Source: an uncultured Alphaproteobacteria bacterium
Lineage (GTDB): Bacteria; Pseudomonadota; Alphaproteobacteria; Caulobacterales; Parvularculaceae
Reading direction: 5' to 3'
Assembly: GCA_902826095.1 (NCBI GenBank)
Contig: CADEDN010000008.1
Coordinates: 62,001-126,000 of the forward strand
Length of the DNA: 64,000 nucleotides
Positions 7,963 to 15,889 of the stretch are shown piece after piece. Each line of letters opens with the position of its first letter. The first letter of the stretch is position 1. The notes below the pieces were generated by a model, which was not told the DNA's origin, ran no database searches, and saw only the letters and a program-made list of their open reading frames with translations. A program made the position numbers and the translations under genes.

Positions 7963-8922
7963 TTACGGGCCGCGCGAAGCAAGGCCCTGCGCGCAGGCGC
8001 GCCAGGAAAGGTCGATCACGTCTATGCGAGGAACCGCGTTGAAGCGCATCGGCAGGCCGACCATGCCGGTTCCGGACGTGACGAAGACGAGACCGCGTTC
8101 GGTTTCGGCGAACCCGTAACGCGCGACGCGGCAGGCGGACGCCATCAGCGCGCAGGTAAGACCTGGGATGTTGATCTGGCCGCCATGCGTGTGTCCCGCC
8201 ATCAGAAAGTCGACCGCCTCGCGCGGGCGCAATTCCTCAATGGTCGCCGGATTGTGCGTCAGGACGAGACGCGGCGATCCCCCGCGCCGTTCAAGCAGCT
8301 TGCGGTCCTGGTTGTTCGCCCATAATTCGCTGAGGCCGACGATTTCGACTGTCGATCCGTTGAGCGTGACTGCCTCAATGTCGTCGTCGATCATGGAGAC
8401 GTCGAGCGATTCTAGCGCGCGCGACAGATCGGCGCCGACATCGGGCCCCGGCAGGCCGACATCATGATTGCCAAGGACGCCGAACACCGGCGCCTCGATC
8501 GATGCGAGCGCGCTGAAGGTCTGCTGATAGCGATCGCGCGCGAGAAAATAGACAAAATCTCCGGCGACGAAGACGGCGTCGCCCTTCGCCGCGTTGACGC
8601 GCCGCACGATGCGGCCGATCGGGATCGCGTTGCTGAAAAGACCCTCATGCGCGTCCGAAAAGAGAACGAGACGCGCCGATCCCGCTTCGGGAAAACACCG
8701 CGCAAGGGTCGCCTCATGCTCGACCGTCAACAGGATGCGCGGCTCGATGAAGCGCGCATAGGCGAGAAGCGTCAACGGCGCGAGGAGCAGCGCGGCGACG
8801 ATTTTCGACGGCTGCGAGCGGTTCAAGATCACCCGGATGAGGACCGCCGCCGCCGGAAAATAGAGCCAGCTCGCGTAGAAAATCGCGAGCTTCAAGTACT
8901 CAAGAGATCCAAGATCGTTCAT
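7963..8922 (-). CDS. Membrane-anchored metallophosphoesterase (calcineurin-like)
   Basis: A 319-residue protein with two N-terminal hydrophobic segments (FYASWLYFPAAAVLIRVIL and IVAALLLAPLTLLAYARF) and a calcineurin-like phosphoesterase domain. The metal-binding series is complete: FSDAHEGLF (D-x-H), AGDFVYF, GVLGNHDVG and MAGHTHGGQINIPG. The layout resembles YkuE/YaeI-type phosphodiesterases that act on lipids or phosphodiesters at the membrane. The ATG at 8922 overlaps the stop of the Doc-family toxin gene as ATGA, so it is translated as the third gene of the AbrB-Doc operon. That coupling is unusual for this family. Confidence 0.88.
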   Translation of the reverse strand: MNDLGSLEYLKLAIFYASWLYFPAAAVLIRVILNRSQPSKIVAALLLAPLTLLAYARFIEPRILLTVEHEATLARCFPEAGSARLVLFSDAHEGLFSNAIPIGRIVRRVNAAKGDAVFVAGDFVYFLARDRYQQTFSALASIEAPVFGVLGNHDVGLPGPDVGADLSRALESLDVSMIDDDIEAVTLNGSTVEIVGLSELWANNQDRKLLERRGGSPRLVLTHNPATIEELRPREAVDFLMAGHTHGGQINIPGLTCALMASACRVARYGFAETERGLVFVTSGTGMVGLPMRFNAVPRIDVIDLSWRACAQGLASRGP

Positions 8923-9305
8923 GCGGGCTCGCTGGTCTCGCGCAGGAAGCGCGCGAAGGCGGGTTCGGCGATCGCCCCCGCCGCAAGGCCAAGCACGGTC
9001 TCGACGACGCGCTGGTCCGACGCCGTCAGCGCGTGTCCGTTCAGCGAGAAAAATGTCGCGCACGCCATGAAACCCGCACGCTTGTTGCCATCGACAAACG
9101 GATGGTTTTTGACGATGCCGAACGCGTAAGCGGCGGCAAGATCGAATGCGTCCGGGTCGCCATAGGCGGCGAGATTTTCAGGGCGGGAAAGGGCGCTTTC
9201 AAGCAATCCTTCGTCACGAACACCGTTGGCGCCGCCGTGCTCCGCGAGCTGTTCGGCGTGAAGCGCCGCCAGAGCGTCGCGGCGCAGCCAGATCCATTCA
9301 GTCAT
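8919..9305 (-). CDS. doc: Death-on-curing (Doc) family toxin
   Basis: A 128-residue Fic/Doc-fold protein. The signature HPFVDGNKR is at residues 68-76 and is the Doc form of the Fic motif; phage P1 Doc uses it to phosphorylate and inactivate elongation factor EF-Tu. Doc-type toxins are normally held inactive by a partner antitoxin encoded just upstream, as here: the AbrB/MazE-like gene ends five bases before this ATG. Length equals the usual Doc length and the motif is intact, so it appears functional. Its stop overlaps the start of the metallophosphoesterase. Confidence 0.92.
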   Translation of the reverse strand: MTEWIWLRRDALAALHAEQLAEHGGANGVRDEGLLESALSRPENLAAYGDPDAFDLAAAYAFGIVKNHPFVDGNKRAGFMACATFFSLNGHALTASDQRVVETVLGLAAGAIAEPAFARFLRETSEPA

Positions 9306-9310
9306 GGCGG

Positions 9311-9595
9311 CTACTTTGCGAGTTCGCGCAGCGCGTTGCGATAGCGTTTGGCGATCGACCGCCCGGCTTCGAGCTGGCGTTCGAGCTCGGGATCGTAGGG
9401 CCGCAATTCCAGCCCGTCGGGGGTCTCAACGATGTGGAGATCGTCGCCCTCGCCGACGCGAAGTTTCGCCAGCACGTCCTTTGGCAGAACGACGCCGAGC
9501 GAATTGCCGATCTGGCGGATCTTGAGAACGTCGGGACGCGCCTTTCCGCCCGCGAATTTCGCGGGTTCTTCTGAAAGTCCCTTATTCTTCGCCAT
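9311..9595 (-). CDS. AbrB/MazE/SpoVT-type antitoxin
   Basis: A 94-residue protein with a swapped-hairpin AbrB DNA-binding domain: VLKIRQIGNSLGVVLPKDVL and then LRVGEGDDLHIVETPDGLEL. The C-terminal tail (PYDPELERQLEAGRSIAKRY) is likely the helix that wraps the toxin. It neutralises the Doc toxin encoded five bases downstream and should repress its own promoter; a perfect inverted repeat lies 23-47 bases upstream of the ATG. The start at 9595 gives MAKNKGLSEEP; a longer reading would run into the operator. Confidence 0.9.
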   Translation of the reverse strand: MAKNKGLSEEPAKFAGGKARPDVLKIRQIGNSLGVVLPKDVLAKLRVGEGDDLHIVETPDGLELRPYDPELERQLEAGRSIAKRYRNALRELAK

Positions 9596-9618
9596 AACGG
9601 GCCTCGTGGGTACAAATG

Positions 9619-9642
9619 TTATAACTACCACGCCCGTTATAA
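9619..9642 (-). promoter_or_regulatory. Operator/promoter of the AbrB-Doc operon
   Basis: TTATAAC-N10-GTTATAA is a perfect 7-bp inverted repeat in the short upstream region of the antitoxin. On the minus strand TTGGCA (9649-9644) could serve as a -35 and the inner TTATAA arm as part of the -10, so a bound AbrB-type antitoxin would block transcription. This is the normal autoregulation logic of toxin-antitoxin pairs. Confidence 0.55.
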
Positions 9643-9654
9643 TGTGCCAATCTG

Positions 9655-11454
9655 CTACCCCGTCATCACGGCCGGATCGAGCCGCGCCACGGTTGCGGCG
9701 CCGGCGCCGACTGCGGCGGTGAGGCTGGTCGCCTCGGTGAGGAAATTCTCCGCATAAAAGCGCGCGATTGCGATGCGGCCGTTGAAATAGTCCTTGTCGG
9801 CGCCGGGCTCATTGGCGGCGAGGGCGGCGGCGATCGCGCCTTTCGCGAGGTAATAGCCGCCGGCGACATTGCCGAATTGCTTGAGATAGGGCGTTGCGCC
9901 CGCGAGCGCGTGCTCCTGGTCGATTTTCGCCGCGTCGAGGAGCCAGTCGGACGAAGCCTTCAGCGCGTCCGCCGCCTCAAGCAGGCGCGCGCCGATGATC
10001 TTCAGTTCCTCGCGCTTGCCGGCCCTCGCGATCGTCGCTTCTTCTCGGACGTCCTGAATGTAGGCCTTGATCGCGGCGCCGCCGTCGCCTTGCAGCTTGC
10101 GCCCGACGAGGTCCATCGCCTGGATGCCGTTCGTTCCCTCATAGATCGCCGCGATCCGCGCGTCGCGCATGTGCTGTGCGGCGCCTGTCTCCTCGACATA
10201 CCCCATGCCGCCATGCACCTGCACGCCGAGCGAAGCGACGTCGTTCGCGCGATCGGTCGACCAGCCCTTTGAAATCGGCGTCAGCAATTCTTCGAGCGCT
10301 TTGGCCTTCCGGCGCTGCGCTTCGTCCGGCGCATGGCGCGCAAGATCATACGCGACGGCGTTCGCGTAGCAGATCGCGCGCGAGGCCTCGACCAGCGACT
10401 TCATCGAATAGAGCATGCGGCGCACGTCCGCATGCTCGTAAATCGGGATCATCGGACCGGATTTGACGCTGGCGGCGCGGCCCTGCCTGCGGTCAAGCGC
10501 ATAGGAAAGCGCGCGCTGATAAGCGGCTTCCGCGACGCCGACGCCCTGCAGCCCGACATCGAGCCGCGCGGCGTTCATCATCACGAACATGTTCTTGAGG
10601 CCCTTGTTCTCCTCGCCGAGAAGCGTGCCGACGCATTCGCCGCGCTCGCCGAACACCATGACCGTCGTCGGCGAGCCGTGCAGCCCCATCTTCTCTTCAA
10701 GCTTGATGCAATGCGCGTCGTTGCGCGCGCCGAGCGAGCCGTCTTCTTTCACATGGAATTTCGGCACGATGAACATCGAAATTCCGGCGGTGCCCTCCGG
10801 CGCGTTCGGCAAGCGCGCCAGCACGAGATGGACGATATTGTCCGTCATGTCGTGGTCGCCATAAGTGATGAAAATCTTCTGTCCACTGATTTTATAGCGG
10901 CCGCCTCCGATCGGTTCGGCCTTCGTGCGCAATCCCGAAAGGTCTGACCCTGATTGCGGTTCGGTCAAATTCATCGTGCCGGTCCAGGCGCCTGAAACCA
11001 TTTTCGGCAAATAGGTCTTTTTCTGCCAGTCGGTTCCGGCGTTGAGGATCGCCTTCACGGCGCCGGTCGTCAGCGTCGTTCCGATGGCAAAGGACATGGA
11101 GGCGCCGTTCAACGCGTCGACCAGCGCATTGGCGAGCGTTCCGGGCAAGCCCTGTCCGCCCCATTCCGCAGGGAAGGCGAGCGAATTCCACCCGGCGTCG
11201 ACAAAATGTCGATAGGCTTCCTTGAACCCAGGGCTTGTCCGGACGACGCCGTTTTCAAGGCGCGAGGGCGTCCGGTCGCTGCCGGCGTTCAGCGGCGCGA
11301 CGATTTCGTCGCAGTATTTCGCCGCCTCGGAGAGGATCGCATCGACCATGTCGGGCGCAAGATCGGGATAGGCGCCGGACCTGACGAGAGCGGGAAACCC
11401 CGCCATCTGGTCCAGCGCAAAGCGCATGTCGCGCAGCGGGGTCTTGTAGGCCAT
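9655..11454 (-). CDS. Acyl-CoA dehydrogenase, long form with C-terminal extension
   Basis: A 599-residue FAD-dependent acyl-CoA dehydrogenase. Visible blocks: FPAEWGGQGLP, TMNLTEPQSGSDLSG (flavin and substrate binding), KISGQKIFITYGDHD, and HGGMGYVEE with YEGTNGIQAMDLVGRKL holding the catalytic glutamate region. After about residue 460 there is the extra helical domain of the 600-residue class that includes DmdC (3-methylthiopropanoyl-CoA dehydrogenase) and many fatty-acid enzymes. It introduces the first double bond in beta-oxidation; the chain specificity is not readable. Monocistronic, ending about 60 bases upstream of the antitoxin gene on the same strand. Confidence 0.92.
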   Translation of the reverse strand: MAYKTPLRDMRFALDQMAGFPALVRSGAYPDLAPDMVDAILSEAAKYCDEIVAPLNAGSDRTPSRLENGVVRTSPGFKEAYRHFVDAGWNSLAFPAEWGGQGLPGTLANALVDALNGASMSFAIGTTLTTGAVKAILNAGTDWQKKTYLPKMVSGAWTGTMNLTEPQSGSDLSGLRTKAEPIGGGRYKISGQKIFITYGDHDMTDNIVHLVLARLPNAPEGTAGISMFIVPKFHVKEDGSLGARNDAHCIKLEEKMGLHGSPTTVMVFGERGECVGTLLGEENKGLKNMFVMMNAARLDVGLQGVGVAEAAYQRALSYALDRRQGRAASVKSGPMIPIYEHADVRRMLYSMKSLVEASRAICYANAVAYDLARHAPDEAQRRKAKALEELLTPISKGWSTDRANDVASLGVQVHGGMGYVEETGAAQHMRDARIAAIYEGTNGIQAMDLVGRKLQGDGGAAIKAYIQDVREEATIARAGKREELKIIGARLLEAADALKASSDWLLDAAKIDQEHALAGATPYLKQFGNVAGGYYLAKGAIAAALAANEPGADKDYFNGRIAIARFYAENFLTEATSLTAAVGAGAATVARLDPAVMTG

Positions 11455-11601
11455 CTTGCGTCTCCTCTCGCTGGCGACCCTTATGTCGCAGCCCCGGACG
11501 AATGTGTAGATCGATCCGCAGCGCCCGAAAGCCGCTATGATGCGGTCTGAATGATGTCATGATCGGCGGCTAATGAGCCGGCGATCAAGAGGGGATTGTC
11601 G

Positions 11602-13974
11602 ATGAGCGGGACTGCCATAAAATCGCGGAACGCGGGCGCGCTGGCGCCGCGACTTATCCTCGGCGTCGCGCAGGGCGTTCTGCTCTACGCGCTTTCCGAG
11701 GCGACGCGCGACAAGCCCCCCTTCGGCCTCGACAAGGAATTCTGGAGCCAATTGCTGCCAACACTCTGGCTGTTCGCGTTGTTTGCGCCGCTGCCGCTGG
11801 TCTTCGGTTTCGGCAATCTGCCCTTGCGAAAACTCGCGCCATGGGCGCTGATCGCCGGCGCCGCGATCTTCGCTTTCGGCTGGTTCGCTTCCGCGCCTGC
11901 GTGGCGGAACGCGCCGACCGCGACATGGCTGTTCTCGCTCATCGTCATCTACATCGTGCATGAGTTTATTCAGGCCGCCGACGATGACGGCCGGCGCATC
12001 GCTTCCTATGAGACCTATTTCGATCGCGCCTGGCGCCATGGATTCCAGGCGGCGCTGGCGCTCGGCTTCACCGCGGCTTTCTGGGTCGTCATCCAACTCG
12101 GCGCCTGGCTCTTCCGACTGATCGGCCTTGAGGCGATCTACGACGCTGTAAATTCGCAATTTTTCCGCTGGCTCGCTTCCGCGGTCGCTTTTGGGCTTGG
12201 CGTGCATTTGACCGACGCGGACGCCGGCCTGACGCGCGGCGCGCGCCAGATCGGCCTCGCGCTGCTCTCCTGGCTCGCGATCCTGATGACCCTCATTCTG
12301 ACGGCGTTCCTCGCCGCGCTCCCCTTCACCGGGCTTGAGCCTTTGTGGGACACGAAACGCGCGACCGTCTTGTTGCTCAACGCCGCAGCCACAATGATCC
12401 TTCTAGTCAACGCGGCGTTCCAGGCGGGTGATCCGCCGAAATCCGCGATCATTCGCGCGGTCGTCCGCTTTAGCGCGTTTCCGCTGTTCGGCGTCGTCGC
12501 GCTCGCAGCGCTCGGTCTTTGGCTCCGCGTCAACCAGTACGGCTTCACGCCGGCGCGTGTTCTCGCGAGCGCGGAACTCCTGATCGTCGCGGTCTATGCG
12601 ATCGGCTATGTCGCCGCGGCGCTCAGACCCGGCGCATGGCTCTCACTGATCAAGCCGGTCAACATCGCCGCCGCGCTCTTTGTCGCCGCGATCTTGACCG
12701 CTTTGATGACCCCGATCGCGGACCCGGCGCGCATCGCCGTCGCCGATCAGGTCGCGCGCCTCGATAGGGGCGTCGTCGAGCCCGACGATTTTGACTTCGG
12801 ATTTCTCGCCGACCAGCGCTCCGGCCATTGGGGCGCCGCAGCGCTGAAGAAACTCGCCGGACGGACAGGGTCGGCGCGCGACGAGCGAATCGCGGTGCTT
12901 GCGAAAAATCCGGTCAGCCGTGATGCCTGGGCGCCGGTTGAGCAGAGTTTCAATGATCGTCGCGCATCGCTCGCGCTGCTCGGCGGCGGCGCCGTTCCCG
13001 ACGCCGCGCTGATGGCGATGGGCGCGAATGATCCGGTGTCCAATTGCGTGCAGTCGATGAAGGCCTATGCGGAAGAAAAGCGGCTCGAGGCTGAGCGCGC
13101 GCGCCAGCGCGAGAGGCTTGGCAAGCGCCTGACGACGCCGGCGCGCGATTTTGCGGTCGAATCGCCGGTCTTGGAAGTCGATCCCGACGAAGGACGCTGC
13201 CCGGCGAGGCTTATCGACCTCGATCTTGATGGCGATGGCGATCTCCTCATTCTCAGCAATGACCGATGGGCCGCGACCGGGTCGATGAACATTCATGCGA
13301 TCGTCGCCGACGGCGCGGCGTGGCGCTATCGCGGCGTCGTCAATGGCGCCTCGCCGGCGTCGGCGGAGGTTGGTTCGGCGGGCGTCAGTCGTCGAACCTC
13401 ATTCACAAGAGCCGAGCGCAGGACGGCGTTTTCGTCTGCAACCGCGGTCGTCCATCCTTACAGGGATGTTCTTGTCGAGGGGCGACGGATCCGTCTCGAT
13501 CCTCCCGCCGAACGTATTCCGGCGGCGGAGTCCGCGAAGCTGATCACGGCGCTTGACGGCGCGGTTCCGCCCGCCGCCGTGCTTGAAACGCCGCCATCCT
13601 TCGATCCCGCCGCGCATTGCCGCGACTATTATGTCGGCGATTATGTCGAAGGCGCCTGCCTCTCCCGCATGCTTGATGTCGACGGCGACGGGATCAACGA
13701 ATATGCGCTGTTCAGCGTCAGTGCTGGCGGCAATGTCAGCCTGGCGGCCTTCTCCGCGCAATCTGGAGAATTCGTCGCGCGCGGCTCCATCGGCATTCCA
13801 GTCTTCTGGGAGACATCACAAGATTTGCTCGCGGACGACGTGCGCGCCAAACGCGCCGCCGAACGCCGCCGCATCGCCGCAGCTGCGACAATCGTCGACC
13901 CCTGGCTCGGCGATATCGTGATTGATGGCGCGACGGCGTCGTTCGCCTATGTCGAACCGGCGCCGCCGCAGTGA
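11602..13974 (+). CDS. DUF4153 domain-containing membrane protein
   Basis: A 790-residue protein. The first 380 residues hold about ten membrane helices in the DUF4153 pattern (for example WLFALFAPLPLVFGFGN, LGVHLTDADAGLTRGARQIG, LWLRVNQYGFTPARVLA). The remaining 400 residues are soluble and include three calcium-type or EF-like acidic loops (DLDGDGDLLI, DVDGDGINEYALF), suggesting an extracytoplasmic sensor-like half. Function is unknown. ATG 11602 was chosen for GAGGGG seven bases ahead. The stop overlaps the GTG of tsaC by four bases, so both are expressed together. Confidence 0.75.
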   Translation: MSGTAIKSRNAGALAPRLILGVAQGVLLYALSEATRDKPPFGLDKEFWSQLLPTLWLFALFAPLPLVFGFGNLPLRKLAPWALIAGAAIFAFGWFASAPAWRNAPTATWLFSLIVIYIVHEFIQAADDDGRRIASYETYFDRAWRHGFQAALALGFTAAFWVVIQLGAWLFRLIGLEAIYDAVNSQFFRWLASAVAFGLGVHLTDADAGLTRGARQIGLALLSWLAILMTLILTAFLAALPFTGLEPLWDTKRATVLLLNAAATMILLVNAAFQAGDPPKSAIIRAVVRFSAFPLFGVVALAALGLWLRVNQYGFTPARVLASAELLIVAVYAIGYVAAALRPGAWLSLIKPVNIAAALFVAAILTALMTPIADPARIAVADQVARLDRGVVEPDDFDFGFLADQRSGHWGAAALKKLAGRTGSARDERIAVLAKNPVSRDAWAPVEQSFNDRRASLALLGGGAVPDAALMAMGANDPVSNCVQSMKAYAEEKRLEAERARQRERLGKRLTTPARDFAVESPVLEVDPDEGRCPARLIDLDLDGDGDLLILSNDRWAATGSMNIHAIVADGAAWRYRGVVNGASPASAEVGSAGVSRRTSFTRAERRTAFSSATAVVHPYRDVLVEGRRIRLDPPAERIPAAESAKLITALDGAVPPAAVLETPPSFDPAAHCRDYYVGDYVEGACLSRMLDVDGDGINEYALFSVSAGGNVSLAAFSAQSGEFVARGSIGIPVFWETSQDLLADDVRAKRAAERRRIAAAATIVDPWLGDIVIDGATASFAYVEPAPPQ

Positions 13975-14906
13975 TCGCAGAGAGCGACATCAAGCGCGCT
14001 GCGGAAGCGATCCTCGCCGGCGAGTTGGTCGCGATGCCGACGGAGACGGTCTACGGCCTTGCCGCCGACGCGACGAACGAACGCGCCGTCGCGCGCATTT
14101 TCGAGGCGAAGGGGCGACCGTCGTTCAACCCGCTGATCGTTCATGTCGCCGATGTCGCCATGGCGCGGCGTCTTGTCGAATTGCCTCCGTTGGCCGGGAA
14201 ACTCGCCGCGGCGTTCTGGCCGGGCCCGTTGACGCTCGTTCTGCCGCGCAAGGCGGCGAGCGGCGTTTCGCTGCTGGCGAGCGCCGGCCTTGACACGATC
14301 GGCGTGCGCGCGCCGGACAGTCCCGTCGCGCAGGCGCTGATCCGGACAAGCGGCCGTCCGCTCGCGGCGCCAAGCGCCAATCGTTCGGGATCGATCAGCC
14401 CGACTCGCGCCGAACATGTGCGCGAGAGCCTCGGCGATCGCGACTTATTGATTCTTGACGGCGGCAGCTGCGCCGTCGGGATCGAATCAACCATCGTCAA
14501 AGTCGTCGGCGAACGGCTGATCCTGCTGCGTCCGGGCGGCCTTCCGCGCGACACAATCGAGAAAATCGCCGGCAAGGCGCTTGAAATTCCGACGGCGGCG
14601 GCAATCGAAGCGCCGGGCATGATGCGGAGCCACTATGCGCCACGCGCGCGCCTCAGGGTCCATGCGTCGGCCCCGCGAGCAAACGAGGCGTTCCTCGGCT
14701 TTGGCGCCGACGGCGATTTTCCCAATACGCTGAACCTCAGCCCGAGCGGCGATCTCGTCGAGGCGGCGGCCAATCTGTTCGCCCATTTGCGCGCCGCCGA
14801 TGCGCTTTGCGCGACGCACGGACTTTCCGGCATCGCCGTCGCGCCGATCCCCGATAAGGGGCTCGGCGAAGCGATCAACGACCGGCTTACCCGCGCGGCT
14901 TCCTGA
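13971..14906 (+). CDS. tsaC: L-threonylcarbamoyladenylate synthase (Sua5/YwlC type)
   Basis: A 311-residue enzyme that makes threonylcarbamoyl-AMP from threonine, bicarbonate and ATP, the first step of t6A37 tRNA modification. The YrdC domain fills residues 1-200 (PTETVYGLAADA, FEAKGRPSFNPLIVHV, FWPGPLTLVL, PSANRSG, ESTIVKV, LLRPGG) and a C-terminal Sua5 domain follows the linker APGMMRSHYAPRA, so it is the long Sua5 form rather than the short TsaC. GTG start overlaps the DUF4153 stop (GTGA). Its 3' end overlaps the convergent methyltransferase gene by 20 bases. Confidence 0.94.
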   Translation: MIAESDIKRAAEAILAGELVAMPTETVYGLAADATNERAVARIFEAKGRPSFNPLIVHVADVAMARRLVELPPLAGKLAAAFWPGPLTLVLPRKAASGVSLLASAGLDTIGVRAPDSPVAQALIRTSGRPLAAPSANRSGSISPTRAEHVRESLGDRDLLILDGGSCAVGIESTIVKVVGERLILLRPGGLPRDTIEKIAGKALEIPTAAAIEAPGMMRSHYAPRARLRVHASAPRANEAFLGFGADGDFPNTLNLSPSGDLVEAAANLFAHLRAADALCATHGLSGIAVAPIPDKGLGEAINDRLTRAAS

Positions 14907-15735
14907 AGCGCAGCGCAAATTGATCCGTGTTGCCGCGGATCGCTGGATCGAACACGGCGAGCTTGCGCGCATCTTCCGGATTGGCGAGGAAATCGCTTTC
15001 AGCCTCGAGCGCAAACCCCGCCGCCTCGGCCATCTCGACGACGATCGCGCGATCGATGCGGTGAAGGTCGTTGCCGGTCGCTTCCGGCGCGCCGGCGACG
15101 GCGGAGTGGTCGATGACGACGAAGGCGGCGCCCGGCCGCAGGATGCGGAAGATCTCGGCGTAGGATTTCGCCGGATCGCCGAGCGAGACGCCTTCGCTTG
15201 GCTTGAAATATAGCTCATGCGGGCCCTGCACCCAGGTGACGAGATCGACCGAGGCGTCGACGGCGTCGAGCGCGTCGAAATTTGACAAGGACTGACGGAC
15301 ATTGGGAAGGCGATTGTCCGCAAGGCGCGCCGTCACTTGTTCGCCGTAAAATGCGAGGAAGCCTTCCGGGCCCTGCATCACGACGGAGCCGGTCGGGCCG
15401 ACCGCGCGCGATAAAATCTCCGTATACCAACCGCCGCCTGCTTCGATTTCGAACACTTTCATCGACGGCGCGATCTGGAAGAATTCAAGCGCCGCGGCCG
15501 GATTTCGCCGTTCGTCATCCGTGCGGTCAGCCTCCGGCCGCGCCGGATCGGAAAGGACGGCGGCGGCGAGATCCGCGTAGTTGATGTCCGGCATCGGCGG
15601 CTCGGCCTGCTTGGTGTCCATTTGGATCTTGTCCGTCGGCGACGGTCCGGCGGCTGCGGAGTCGGCCTTTTTTGCACAGGCCGCGAACAGCCCTGCGGCG
15701 GCGACAAGCGCCAAAATTGATGTGGAAGCCTTCAT
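14887..15735 (-). CDS. Predicted methyltransferase lipoprotein (class I SAM fold, COG4798-like)
   Basis: A 282-residue protein with a lipoprotein signal (MKASTSILALVAAAGLFAAC, lipobox FAAC) followed by a Rossmann methyltransferase-like domain. Motif I reads FEIEAGGGWYTEIL, with later stretches LVTWVQGPHELYF and ILRPGAAFVVIDHS. Exported methyltransferase-like proteins of this type are frequent in alphaproteobacteria but uncharacterised; SAM would not normally be available in the periplasm, so catalysis is doubtful. It converges on tsaC with a 20-base overlap of coding ends. Confidence 0.78.
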   Translation of the reverse strand: MKASTSILALVAAAGLFAACAKKADSAAAGPSPTDKIQMDTKQAEPPMPDINYADLAAAVLSDPARPEADRTDDERRNPAAALEFFQIAPSMKVFEIEAGGGWYTEILSRAVGPTGSVVMQGPEGFLAFYGEQVTARLADNRLPNVRQSLSNFDALDAVDASVDLVTWVQGPHELYFKPSEGVSLGDPAKSYAEIFRILRPGAAFVVIDHSAVAGAPEATGNDLHRIDRAIVVEMAEAAGFALEAESDFLANPEDARKLAVFDPAIRGNTDQFALRFRKPRG

Positions 15736-15889
15736 TCTGTGTTACCCCTCAAGGATTGCGTTTCGACGTTGCGCGCCCGATTGACCTTCTAGCCCATGCC
15801 GGACCGCCAAGAGAAGCGTCGCCGCGCCGCCTTGACGTCTGCATGACGCGGGCGATGATAAACGCCGCCGGCAATGCCTCAGGACCAAG

